Below are positions 9,124 through 16,445 of a stretch of 32,882 nucleotides of DNA, piece by piece. The DNA comes from Fuerstiella sp. (GTDB taxonomy: Bacteria; Planctomycetota; Planctomycetia; Planctomycetales; Planctomycetaceae): positions 1-32,882 of the forward strand of contig JALHMY010000106.1 in the NCBI GenBank assembly GCA_022843805.1. The letters run 5' to 3'. Each line of letters opens with the position of its first letter. Position 1 is the first letter of the stretch. The translations under genes and the position numbers were made by a program. The notes below the pieces were generated by a model, which did not search any database, was not told the DNA's origin, and worked only from the letters and a program-made list of their open reading frames with translations.

Positions 9124-9529
9124 ATTCCTGATTCCTCCATGCGTTTTTGAATTTCAATCCAATTTGTTCACCCTCTTCATAGCGCACGATAATGTCCTTT
9201 ATCAAGCACAAAGTGCTGTTTGAATTCCCGAGACGAATGGTTGGCAATTCAGCAAGTCTTCTGGCCGACACGCATGCTTGCCAGCTGGCAAGTTTGCCAT
9301 GATGAACGTCGGCAATTCCATTGCTGCGGGGATTCGGTGGTGCAAATTGATTCTGCGATATCTGGACGGGGTGCCGAAGCAGACTGATAGCTCGAGCATG
9401 AGAATTCGCACTCCAGACCGAATTTGAAAACTCTCTGCTGGAACTTGGCAATCTCTCCGTTTACGATTCCCGCAGTGAACGCAAACGTCATTTTTCATTT
9501 GAAATTTCTGGTCCGTGTTTACCCATCAA
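9124..9529. other. 406-bp intergenic region with no supported gene
   Basis: This stretch separates the minus-strand recombinase pair from the plus-strand small genes and should hold the recombinase promoter. The only structure I noticed is a perfect short palindrome, AGCACAAAGTGCT at 9205-9217, about 85 bases upstream of the small gene. It could be an operator or a recombinase-binding site, or chance. No reading frame here has a convincing start or composition. Confidence 0.4.
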
Positions 9530-9534
9530 AAAAC

Positions 9535-9710
9535 ACCAACCGTTCGGCCGGGTTGTCAAATCAAGGTAGAAGGGGCGTTGCTGGCCTGAAACAACGGCAA
9601 CCTCATTCGGCGGAATCCTTCCACGAATGTTTTGATGAGCTCCACAATTCGGTGGAGTTGATTGAAACAGTGTCACGAGTACGAACGCGACACAAACGGA
9701 AGGAGAAAGG
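9535..9710 (+). ncRNA. Structured 5' leader, copy A
   Basis: The leader ends in the gene's GGAGAAAGG ribosome binding site. Its core at 9631-9672 is 34/42 identical to a core 1.4 kb downstream (11063-11104). Hairpin 1 is CTCCAC/GTGGAG with a 6-base loop, between the conserved strings TTTGATGAG and TTGATTGAAACAGTG. Hairpin 2 is GTGTC (9670-9674) with GACAC (9689-9693). In the other copy the innermost pair of hairpin 1 and two pairs of hairpin 2 change on both sides, preserving pairing. A further hairpin (CCAACC/GGTTG type) lies near 9536-9556. It may be a riboswitch, a protein-binding leader or part of a mobile unit. Confidence 0.5.
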
Positions 9711-9875
9711 ATGAATGAGTACACCTACATTGGCCCTTTTCGAAAGAAGAAGGGTCTCCCACGAATGACGACATACGGAAAGATCGAAATGATTCGATTT
9801 CTCTGGTTTGTCATTGCAACGGCATTTTTAACCAATTTGGCGTTGCTGTGGGGTAGCGATAAGTCGTTCTATTGA
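9711..9875 (+). CDS. 54-residue single-pass membrane protein
   Basis: This small gene starts at ATG 9711 directly behind GGAAGGAGAAAGG, one of the best ribosome binding sites in the window. It is followed 6 bases after its stop by an intrinsic terminator. The product has a basic N-terminus (FRKKKGLPRMTTYGK) and one hydrophobic helix (IRFLWFVIATAFLTNLALLW), so it should sit in the inner membrane with the N-terminus inside. Such a design is seen in type I toxins and in small membrane regulators, but nothing here identifies either. It shares its upstream leader with the 56-residue gene at 11140, although the two proteins are unrelated. Confidence 0.65.
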   Translation: MNEYTYIGPFRKKKGLPRMTTYGKIEMIRFLWFVIATAFLTNLALLWGSDKSFY

Positions 9876-9881
9876 GAACGC

Positions 9882-9911
9882 AAGCTGACGGGATTTCCCG
9901 TCAGCTTTTTT
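9882..9911 (+). terminator. Intrinsic terminator after the 54-residue membrane protein
   Basis: A perfect 11-bp stem, AAGCTGACGGG with CCCGTCAGCTT, a 4-base ATTT loop and a T run to 9911. It starts 6 bases after the stop codon. Confidence 0.85.
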
Positions 9912-9948
9912 CACGCGCCGACGGAGCCTCTCATGACGTGTATCGCAA

Positions 9949-9978
9949 CAAAAAAAGGGTAAGCCAAAGCTTACCCTT
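9949..9978 (-). terminator. Intrinsic terminator for the minus-strand gene at 9986-10447
   Basis: The stem AAGGGTAAGC / GCTTACCCTT with a CAAA loop (9955-9978) is flanked on the left by an A run. On the minus strand that run becomes the terminal U tract. It lies 7 bases after the stop codon at 9986 and faces the plus-strand terminator. Confidence 0.8.
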
Positions 9979-9985
9979 GAGAGGT

Positions 9986-10447
9986 CTACCCAAGATAATC
10001 AGGTGAATTCAGAAACAGATCGCCGTTCAGCCGCATGTCTGTTTTGCCCTGACTCAGGATTGTCCCCATGTGAACACAGCCACGAGCCGTGAAGCTCATG
10101 GAACTCTGCACATCGTCCCAAACGCAATCACTGCGCAATGGACGGTCTGGGCTACGCCACTTGGCGACGTGGTGTTGCAGAACGCGAAAAATATCCTCAC
10201 GGCTAATTTTCGCCAGCACGCCCCACGAGACTGAAACCAACCCGACATCAAAATTGACGTCGAGCCTCAGTCTTTTCCCCCGAGCCTGGAGTATCGGATC
10301 TACGTTTGTAATCCTCAATCCGACTCCACAGTCATTCAACTCGACCGGCTTCTCCCCAAATTCCTCCGCATCAACCACTGTTGGGTCTGGGGGAAACCGA
10401 TCCGCCCAATACCTCTCTGACTCCGTTCCATTTTGTTGTGTTTGCAT
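9986..10447 (-). CDS. Hypothetical protein, 153 residues
   Basis: The start ATG at 10447 is preceded by GAGGTGTT, a plausible ribosome binding site, and the gene ends at a strong intrinsic terminator. The product is soluble and acidic at the N-terminus (SERYWADRFPPDPTVVDAEE). Its middle section is rich in beta-type sequence (LRLDVNFDVGLVSVSWGVL), and it has no motif I recognise. The context of small terminator-flanked genes between a recombinase and transposon debris suggests accessory cargo. The upstream region has a faint resemblance to the leader shared by the neighbouring small genes. I cannot assign a function. Confidence 0.6.
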   Translation of the reverse strand: MQTQQNGTESERYWADRFPPDPTVVDAEEFGEKPVELNDCGVGLRITNVDPILQARGKRLRLDVNFDVGLVSVSWGVLAKISREDIFRVLQHHVAKWRSPDRPLRSDCVWDDVQSSMSFTARGCVHMGTILSQGKTDMRLNGDLFLNSPDYLG

Positions 10448-10575
10448 AACACCTCATTGATTCCATTCATTAATAATCACGAGTTTTTGACTCTCCCGCA
10501 GAGTACTCATCTTTTTATGCCTGACGAGCGGGGGCAAACCATCGTTTTGTTTTAAAACCTCGATAGTTGGTGGGT
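10448..10575 (-). promoter_or_regulatory. Possible third, divergent copy of the structured leader
   Basis: On the minus strand this region contains, in order, CCAACTATCGAGGTTTT followed by AAAACAAAACGA, then GATGAG, a short hairpin ACTCT-GCGGG-AGAGT, and CAAAAACTCGTG. The order (CCAAC element, A-rich spacer, GATGAG, hairpin, AAAC-GTG string) parallels the two plus-strand leaders. Identity is low and the second hairpin is weak, so this is only a suggestion. Confidence 0.2.
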
Positions 10576-10929
10576 TTGTTACGCGACGGCCATCAGCAGA
10601 TTCGTTGACAAAAGTTTGAAACGCAATGCTGTGGCTTGTATGTCAATGCGAAGTCATGTGTTGACGTTCGCAGGTTTGATGAAACGGACACGAGAAGATT
10701 ACATGCCGGGTAAGGCAGAATCCATCGTGGTCTTTTGTGGATTTTTCTCATCGGCGTGATTTGAGATGGGATGAGGCCCGCAGATGTCGTTCAATACGAT
10801 ACTTGATGAGTATTGCAGACACAGCAACATCACATCGAAGTGCACATCGGTCACCTCTGATCCACTTAGAAACTGTGCGTGTCCTGTTGAACTGTCAGGC
10901 CGCTGAAATCTCACAAGCCCTCCTGTTAG
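10576..10929. other. 354-bp region with no supported gene
   Basis: No reading frame here has both a ribosome binding site and plausible composition. It lies between divergently transcribed small genes and should contain their promoters. A short GTTTGATGAAACGG string near 10673 recalls the start of the leader core, but no hairpin follows it. Confidence 0.4.
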
Positions 10930-10954
10930 CTTCTCAAACAAAAAACAGGCTACG

Positions 10955-11139
10955 CCAACGTCGCGTTGTAAAACTAAAGACGAATGTTCGATCGTCGGAA
11001 CATTCAAGAAGACGTAACTCAGTTTGTCGAGCGTTGGCAAACCGTCTTCCTACGTTCTCCCGTTTGATGAGCTCCATCTGCGGATGGGGTTGATTGAAAC
11101 AGTGCAAGCTGCAGGCCTGCACCTGAACAAGGAGAACGT
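10955..11139 (+). ncRNA. Structured 5' leader, copy B
   Basis: This is the second copy of the leader. In order it contains hairpin CAACG-TCG-CGTTG (10956-10968), an A-rich strand, an 8-bp hairpin GAATGTTC/GAACATTC (10982-11005), and the conserved core at 11063-11104. In the core, hairpin 1 is CTCCAT/ATGGGG (one G-U pair) and is followed by the invariant TTGATTGAAACAGTG. Hairpin 2 is GTGCA (11102-11106) with TGCAC (11118-11122). It ends at the AAGGAGAACGT ribosome binding site. Relative to copy A, three base pairs change on both sides while pairing is kept. Confidence 0.5.
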
Positions 11140-11310
11140 ATGAAAGACGAAAAACCCTCTGATCTGCAGATTGCAGATCAAACACCAGAAGCTGTTGATG
11201 CGGAGTTGAGATATCAGGCATTCTTCGAAGTGCTGCAAGCACTCGAAGAACCTGAACTCACATACGAATCGGAAATCATGCCCTGGTGGATCTTTCCTCA
11301 CATAGAGTGA
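11140..11310 (+). CDS. 56-residue acidic small protein
   Basis: The gene starts at ATG 11140 after AAGGAGAACGT and stops 19 bases before a strong terminator, so it is a complete monocistronic unit. The product begins MKDEKPSDLQ. It is strongly acidic, has a predicted helical middle (AELRYQAFFEVLQALEEPE) and ends in a hydrophobic, aromatic patch (IMPWWIFPHIE). There is no membrane helix and no known family. It shares the upstream leader with the unrelated 54-residue gene at 9711, which is the main reason to take both seriously. Confidence 0.6.
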   Translation: MKDEKPSDLQIADQTPEAVDAELRYQAFFEVLQALEEPELTYESEIMPWWIFPHIE

Positions 11311-11329
11311 AAAGATCAAAAAGGTTTTC

Positions 11330-11358
11330 AGCTACCGGGTACGCCCGGTAGCTTTTTT
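11330..11358 (+). terminator. Intrinsic terminator after the 56-residue gene
   Basis: A perfect 10-bp stem, AGCTACCGGG / CCCGGTAGCT, with a TACG loop and a T run to 11358. Confidence 0.85.
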
Positions 11359-11453
11359 ATGCCACAGATTTCTCAGTCTGGCAAGTGGCTTGCAGCTGAT
11401 TGATTGTCTTCACTTTTCCGGCCATCTCAGTCTGTTTTGAAGGACTCAAATCC

Positions 11454-11654
11454 ATGGCAAAGCAACCCATCCACAGCATCCGGTTCGGCTATATCAAAGT
11501 AAACATCTGGTTCAACCAGACGAAATCCGGCGACCGCCATAACGTCACGGTGACCCGATTGTACCGTGACGGTGACCTCTGGCGTGAATCCCAACACTTC
11601 GGCCGCGACGACCTTCTGCTGCTTGCCAAGGCGATAGACCACGCACACACCTAG
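11454..11654 (+). CDS. Small conserved planctomycete-type protein
   Basis: The 66-residue product starts at ATG 11454 behind AAGGACT. It reads MAKQPIHSIRFGYIKVNIW, then NQTKSGDRHNVTVTRLYRDG, then ESQHFGRDDLLLLAKAIDHA. I recognise this pattern (RFG.IK..IW, T.SG.RHNVT..RLY, FGRDDL) from small hypothetical proteins common in planctomycetes; their function is unknown. The alternating strands followed by a C-terminal helix suggest a small beta-rich DNA- or protein-binding fold. It is transcribed alone, following the terminator of the preceding small gene. Confidence 0.65.
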   Translation: MAKQPIHSIRFGYIKVNIWFNQTKSGDRHNVTVTRLYRDGDLWRESQHFGRDDLLLLAKAIDHAHT

Positions 11655-12061
11655 ATCATGCAGCAGGGTGCCGTCAGTGAACCCGCGTAATCCGGCTATA
11701 CCCCGTGGATTTGACGGTCCTGACTAACTTGGCGGAACAAATTCGTCCGAGTGAGTCAAGACACGCTGGTGAGGGATTTAGATTGGAGTAACTGGAGTCA
11801 TTTCGCGCCGAAGTAGCGATCCCTTCCGACATCAATGGACCTCTATCTGTAGTCGACTTGACTGCGCAACTCGATGGAATTTCGGCGAATTTTCGCATCA
11901 AATCGACGTCGCGTCGGCGTGTCGGACCGGAGCAGTTCGGGCCGACGTGAGAAACGACACGGATCAATGCTCAACTTTGCTCAAACAGCGTGGCCGTCGA
12001 TTCATCACCGGGAACACCTTGTGCTTGATGTTCTGGGGGCTGGTGCGACGGTAATCGCTGG
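11655..12061. other. About 400 bp with no supported gene
   Basis: No reading frame here has convincing family resemblance. Bases from about 12010 may belong to the decayed 5' part of the RAYT remnant, since HLVL-type residues can be read upstream of the recognisable segment in a different frame. The rest shows nothing I can name. Confidence 0.35.
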
Positions 12062-12204
12062 ATGCAGTGGCTCATGACGTCTCACGTTCGCCGTTATTTT
12101 CGACATTACGAAGGCAGTGGGCATGTCTGGCAGGGGCGATTCAAAGCGTTTCCTGTGCAGTCCGATGAACACTCTCTGACGGTGCTGCGTTATGCGGAGC
12201 GGAA
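12062..12204 (+). pseudogene. REP-associated tyrosine transposase (RAYT) fragment, central part
   Basis: The reading frame gives MQWLMTSHVRRYFRHYEGSG, then HVWQGRFKAFPVQSDEHSLT and VLRYAERK. This is the highly conserved Y1-transposase block of RAYT proteins (family pattern TTHVRRYH.HY...GHVWQGRFK). The upstream HUH motif region is frameshifted or lost. Similarity ends abruptly where IS630-type sequence begins. The matching C-terminus reappears at about 12560. Confidence 0.7.
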
Positions 12205-12207
12205 ACG

Positions 12208-12549
12208 CCGCCAGATCAGGATCTGCATCTGATCGTCGACAACTATGCAACGCACAAGCATCCTAAAGTTCAGAACTGGCTGAAGCGCCACAGACGTTTC
12301 CACATTCACTTTATCCCGACCAGCAGTTCGTGGCTGAACGTCATCGAACGCTGATTTCGTGACATTACCTGCAACCGCATTCGCAACGGAGTCTTCCGCA
12401 GCGTGGAGCAGTTGGAACAGGCGATCCAGGATTACATTGATCATCACAACGCAAACCCAAAGACTTTCGTCTGGACAAAGAAGGCTGAAGACATTCTGGA
12501 AAAGGTGAAGCGTGCCAGAGCGGCACTCAATAAGATCCAATCTGAGTGA
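12208..12549 (+). pseudogene. IS630-family transposase C-terminal fragment
   Basis: The frame reads PPDQDLHLIVDNYATHKHPK, then FIPTSSSWLNVIER, a TGA at the position where relatives have tryptophan (ERWFRDI), then FRDITCNRIRNGVFRSVEQL to the end. This is the second half of a DDE transposase: the D of VDNYATH and the E of NVIER are present, and the first aspartate is missing. It lies between the two halves of the RAYT remnant and appears to have been inserted into it and then truncated. Confidence 0.75.
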
Positions 12550-12559
12550 GACACACCGA

Positions 12560-12710
12560 CTAGGTGAACGGCGTGGAAACCGGGCCGAACTCAAGGCTCT
12601 GCGTCAAAACCTTGCTCGCGGCACGCCGCTTGGTGATACTCAATGGCAAACGAAAATTCAGCAACGCTCGGACTGGCATCTTCGCTTTGCCCCCCAAGGC
12701 AGACCAACGC
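12560..12710 (+). pseudogene. RAYT C-terminal fragment
   Basis: The sequence reads NRAELKALRQNLARGTPLGD, then TQWQTKIQQRSDWHLRFAPQ and GRPTR. This matches the usual RAYT tail (E...LR.S..RG.PFG...W......L....R.RGRP). Together with 12062-12204 it brackets the IS630 fragment, which supports one original RAYT gene interrupted by insertion. Confidence 0.6.
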
Positions 12711-13021
12711 GACTGGAAAAGCAGAATGTCCGAATGTCCCCTTCCCTTCTCGTTCCCTTCAAACCAATCTGGAATCTGGTACGAATTGTTGCAGTTCACC
12801 AAGTATTGCCTGGCGCGGCCGATCAACTCGGAGGCGTATTGATTGGTGCGCGGTCGCCGTGTACTTGACATTCGCGTTCTTTGCCGCTACACGTTGCACA
12901 TTTGCATATCTAATAGACTTGCAGATTTATCCAGTTAATCAGGAACACTTCCGGTGTCATAGCTCGCCCTACGAGCGGCCAACTCCGAAAGAGAATCTGA
13001 CTGTGTTAGGGAGACGAGACC
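12711..13021 (+). promoter_or_regulatory. Leader region of the tyrosinase gene, weak promoter candidate
   Basis: There is no gene here. The best sigma70-like match is TTGACA at 12865-12870, a 17-base spacer and TACACG at 12888-12893. The -10 fits poorly, and it leaves a leader of about 120 bases. A purine-rich AGGGAGACGAG precedes the GTG start at 13022. Confidence 0.25.
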
Positions 13022-15886
13022 GTGCGATTACTAGTCTTGGCGGTGGTTTGCCTGTTTGCGAATTTCGTCTATTGCGAGGACGGTCAGAATGCCGGTTCGT
13101 CACTGCGTCCCAAAATCTTAATCTTTTCCCAAGGCATTGATTGCATTCACTGCACTGAGCAGTACCGGTCATTTTCGGCGCTTAACGCCGAATTCAAACG
13201 GTACGGTATTCAAGTGTCGTTTGTTGTACCCAATGCGGCGCATTCCGCAGCCTCGGACTCTCCATTTACGATGATTCAGGATGCCAATGGCTCGCTACTC
13301 AGCCGCTATTCACGCAATGTTAGGGGCAACCACGGCACATTCGTCCTTACCCCGGACGGAAAGGTGGCATGGAGTAAAGTGGGCTTCACCGCCTACTTGG
13401 ATGCGCGGGCTGCCCTGTCGGCGGCAGTACAGACTGAGATTGAAGTCGAGATCGAGATCAACAGCACCCCGGACGCAACGGATGATTACCTCACTTGGGC
13501 ACCAACGGTCGCGCGAATACGACTAGTGAGAAATTCTCTTGGGGGCGATAACGTTAAGGTTGTGCTAACAAATGATGCCGAGAAACCGGTCCCAGTCGGC
13601 CGCACGCTGCCTCTGGATGGAAACCTTGCTTTCGCAGAAACAGTCGCGTTCGGCCACTCGGCCGAACTTCCCACATTGGCGAGGACGTTGCCCGCTGACG
13701 GATCGTGGGTTCCTTTCGTGGTCGCCGGTCAGTTTCCTCGCGCGAGTACGGCAGACAAGGACGCCATCATCGAGGTCCACCTCGATACGGCTGACGGCCC
13801 CATAATCGGTAACAAGGCCACTATGGTGCGGGTCCGCAAGGAACTCAACTCACTGACATCGGATGAGCGAGTCGCGTACCTCAAATCGCTCCATGATCTG
13901 CACTTCGTTCGGAATCAATACGAGAGATTCCCAACGATCCATGACCTCGCGGCGAAGGGCAAAGAGGATTACTTTCCATTCGACGCAAACGGCCAGCCGC
14001 ATCCGCAATACTATCCCGACCAAGCTCATCGTGGTCCTGCATTCTTAGCCTGGCACCGGGCGTTTTTGTTGCAGATTGAGAGAGACTTGCAGAAGATCAA
14101 TCCGGCTGTAACCATTCCTTACTGGCGACAGAACGCTGATTCTCAGCCAGCCTTCAATATCGACTTTATGGGCTCGAACAAAGACGTTGGAGTCGGCATC
14201 TTCCAGACCGAAGTCCTATTCTCGCCGACGAACTGGATGTACGGATGGAATATTGAATACCAGAACTTGAAAACGGTCATTCGCAATCCGAAGGACTACA
14301 CTTCGCGACTCCTATTCGGCAATCGCCTATTGATCGGCGACAATGAGTTGTTCGAGACGGGAACGCCTGCCTATCCCACTTTTGCGGAATTTGCCCCTGC
14401 CCTCGAAACGAACCCGCACAATTTCGGACATGGGGCAATTGGGATGTGGCACGCGAACTGTCTCATCTCGCCTTCCGACCCTTCGTTTTGGTCGTTCCAT
14501 GCCGAAGACGACCGCCTGTGGGCCAAATGGCAGTGGACACACGATCGTTTCGATGCCACGGGGGCCGACACTCGAAGCTACCACTACCCGGGTAATTTCG
14601 CTGCGAATGACCCGTCCAGCACTTTCTTGGGGCACAATCTCAACGATACGATGTGGCCATGGGATGGAACCAAGGGCGAAGTAATCCCCGACGAAAAGGG
14701 AAAGGGCCGTCGGCCGCCAGAGAACTCGTTCCCGCCATTTCCCGCGGCCCCTTCACTGGGGCTGTGGCCCACGGTTGCGACGCAGCCAACCCCAGCCGAT
14801 ACCATTGACTACTTGAACGTCAGTGGAAGCCGGTTGCCACACGGCGTGTGCTACGACGACGTTCCGTTCGGTGTCAAACCTGCAGCGACGCCCACGCCTC
14901 CCTCCGACTTGATCGCCGGTCTTCTCAGCGATATTGCCGCTGACAACAATTCCCCGCTCGATCGTCGGATCAAGGCCATTCAGGCGCTCCGCTTCGTGTC
15001 GCAAGATACTGCTGAAGTAGTGTTTGAGAATGTGGCTGCGGACCGCGATTCGGCTCCAGCCGCTCGTCGGGACGCCTTGACCGGATTGTTCGAACTCAAC
15101 CCGGAAAAGGGCATCGCGCAACTCGTGCGACTTGGAAAGGGCACCGAAAGTGCGTCGATTTCTACGAAAGAAACCGTATTGAATCTTGCGCCGCTGGTGC
15201 ATCTAAGCTCCGTTCCGTCGAAACAGCGGGAAGAATTCCATTCGATTCTTTCCTCGATCGCAAGTGATCCGTCGAACCCGGACCTTGCCGACCTTGCCAT
15301 GTTTCGGATGGCCGAAATGGGCGACACATCGGTTGGACCGGAAGTCATGAAGCTTCTCAAGGAGCCAAACCTGACGAAATCTCGGCGTGGCGTGCTGCTT
15401 GCAACGATCGCTGTCCAACCGACCGCTGCCCCAGATCCGGTTTTGGGCCAAATGCTACTCACCGCTTTGGGCCAGAACGACGAGGAAACGGTGATGATCC
15501 TTTTGCGACTGCTCGCAGGCGACCCCGGCACGCGGGCTCTCCGGGTCAGCATCATTGGGAAGGATAGCGCCGTTGCTCCCGATTTCGTCGCTTCAAATCG
15601 TGTCCAAAAGGCAGCGTTTCGTAGCGTGATGCGGGAAACCTCGGAAGTTTTTGACAAAGCATTTGCCGTGCTCAACGGCACCTTGGGAAACCCCCAAAGC
15701 AAGAGCCTCAAGCTCGAAGCAGCTGGGGCATTCCGCGTGGGACTGGAGTCCCAAGGGCCGTTCACAGCCGCACAATTGACCGACTGGAAGCAGCACGTCA
15801 CGGATCTTGAGTCGGCCGCGACCGATGCCGACGTGAAGCTTGTTTTGTCCATGGACTTGGAAGTCCTTAGCCGCTTGCAGCCTTAG
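13022..15886 (+). CDS. Exported thioredoxin-like / tyrosinase / helical-repeat protein
   Basis: The protein has 954 residues. Residues 1-18 form a signal peptide (MRLLVLAVVCLFANFVYC). Residues 28-135 resemble a thioredoxin/peroxiredoxin fold with C41-I-H-C44. Residues 140-270 are beta-rich. Residues about 285-540 form the type-3 copper centre of a tyrosinase. CuA ligands are probably H307, H336 and H345 (HRGPAFLAWHRAFLL), and CuB ligands H466, H470 and H493 (HNFGH, DPSFWSFH). Tyrosinases oxidise phenols to quinones with O2. Residues 625-950 look like HEAT-type helical repeats. The start is GTG 13022, following AGGGAGACGAGACC. The small gene downstream is probably co-transcribed. The physiological substrate is unknown. 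The thioredoxin-like domain may help copper loading or disulfide handling; that is inference. Confidence 0.8.
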   Translation: MRLLVLAVVCLFANFVYCEDGQNAGSSLRPKILIFSQGIDCIHCTEQYRSFSALNAEFKRYGIQVSFVVPNAAHSAASDSPFTMIQDANGSLLSRYSRNVRGNHGTFVLTPDGKVAWSKVGFTAYLDARAALSAAVQTEIEVEIEINSTPDATDDYLTWAPTVARIRLVRNSLGGDNVKVVLTNDAEKPVPVGRTLPLDGNLAFAETVAFGHSAELPTLARTLPADGSWVPFVVAGQFPRASTADKDAIIEVHLDTADGPIIGNKATMVRVRKELNSLTSDERVAYLKSLHDLHFVRNQYERFPTIHDLAAKGKEDYFPFDANGQPHPQYYPDQAHRGPAFLAWHRAFLLQIERDLQKINPAVTIPYWRQNADSQPAFNIDFMGSNKDVGVGIFQTEVLFSPTNWMYGWNIEYQNLKTVIRNPKDYTSRLLFGNRLLIGDNELFETGTPAYPTFAEFAPALETNPHNFGHGAIGMWHANCLISPSDPSFWSFHAEDDRLWAKWQWTHDRFDATGADTRSYHYPGNFAANDPSSTFLGHNLNDTMWPWDGTKGEVIPDEKGKGRRPPENSFPPFPAAPSLGLWPTVATQPTPADTIDYLNVSGSRLPHGVCYDDVPFGVKPAATPTPPSDLIAGLLSDIAADNNSPLDRRIKAIQALRFVSQDTAEVVFENVAADRDSAPAARRDALTGLFELNPEKGIAQLVRLGKGTESASISTKETVLNLAPLVHLSSVPSKQREEFHSILSSIASDPSNPDLADLAMFRMAEMGDTSVGPEVMKLLKEPNLTKSRRGVLLATIAVQPTAAPDPVLGQMLLTALGQNDEETVMILLRLLAGDPGTRALRVSIIGKDSAVAPDFVASNRVQKAAFRSVMRETSEVFDKAFAVLNGTLGNPQSKSLKLEAAGAFRVGLESQGPFTAAQLTDWKQHVTDLESAATDADVKLVLSMDLEVLSRLQP

Positions 15887-15926
15887 TAGAGACCATTGCG
15901 CAAGTACTTCTTGTAAGGATGAAATA

Positions 15927-16307
15927 GTGGCGACTTTTAGCGAAGTAAAGGCGATCTTAGACGGACTCGTTGCTGAGCGCGATTTGGTCCGCATGCGGAA
16001 CAAGCACGGAGGAGCCGCGTTTTCGTGGGACAACGCCGAGAGCCTCCGTAACGCCGTCGCAAAAATCGATCTGGTGACCCCACCTTACCCGTTGATAGAT
16101 CCCCAACATGTCAACAATGGCCAAGCTGACCAGACCTACCTAGTTCGACTTCTCTCGGGTGAAATTGAGGAAGAAAACTTACCGCGAATGCCGTTAGATG
16201 GTCCCTATGCCACGTCGACACAGATCCAAACGATCAAAGACTGGATCAACGAGGGGGCATTGGACGACCCGACGCCGGAACCCGAGAAGTGTGCCCGCCA
16301 TCCGTAG
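15927..16307 (+). CDS. Small cytochrome-c-like protein without a heme motif
   Basis: The 126-residue product starts at GTG 15927 behind AAGGATG, 40 bases after the tyrosinase stop. The pattern FSEVKAILDGLV, TYLVRLLSGEIEEENLPRMP and QIQTIKDWINEGALDD follows the layout of planctomycete cytochrome-c-like domains (YLVRLL.G......RMP.G...L...QI..I..WI..GA). It contains no CxxCH heme-binding site and no signal peptide. It may be a heme-less relative, or a partner of the adjacent tyrosinase such as a copper-delivery protein. Operon membership is supported by spacing and orientation; the function is unknown. Confidence 0.65.
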   Translation: MATFSEVKAILDGLVAERDLVRMRNKHGGAAFSWDNAESLRNAVAKIDLVTPPYPLIDPQHVNNGQADQTYLVRLLSGEIEEENLPRMPLDGPYATSTQIQTIKDWINEGALDDPTPEPEKCARHP

Positions 16308-16445
16308 GCCAAATCTACTCGGCACAACAGGCTGTCCTTTCGCTCTTGGCATGTTAAACAATTCGAAATTTCTACTCTAATTCTTATTAACTGCGATCCA
16401 TGAGGCTTGCAGTTGTCTAACCGTGCGACCAACAGTATGCGATCG

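Noticed and set aside
9631..9672. Hammerhead-type ribozyme (TGATGAG then a stem then GAAAC)
   Set aside because: GAAAC must follow the stem directly, after a pyrimidine; here seven extra bases intervene. The leading position is U and not C, and no cleavage-site stem is evident.
9424..9714. 96-residue plus-strand reading frame
   Set aside because: It overlaps the structured leader and has no ribosome binding site; the real gene starts at 9711 in another frame.
9631..11104. CRISPR-like repeats: a palindrome followed by GATTGAAAC, as in many CRISPR repeats, twice
   Set aside because: Only two copies 1.4 kb apart, with different loops and with genes between them, no spacer periodicity and no cas genes. 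The similarity extends outside a repeat-sized block.
7832..11654. Integron: recombinase facing away from a row of small genes
   Set aside because: The recombinase lacks the IntI-specific insertion as far as I can read. No attC-type GTTRRRY/RYYYAAC paired sites follow each gene, and the gene orientations are mixed.
2341..12549. TGA as a sense codon in this organism
   Set aside because: Intact genes such as the DUF262 gene, istB, sspA and sspB end in TGA at sensible places. The interrupted genes also carry frameshifts or truncations.
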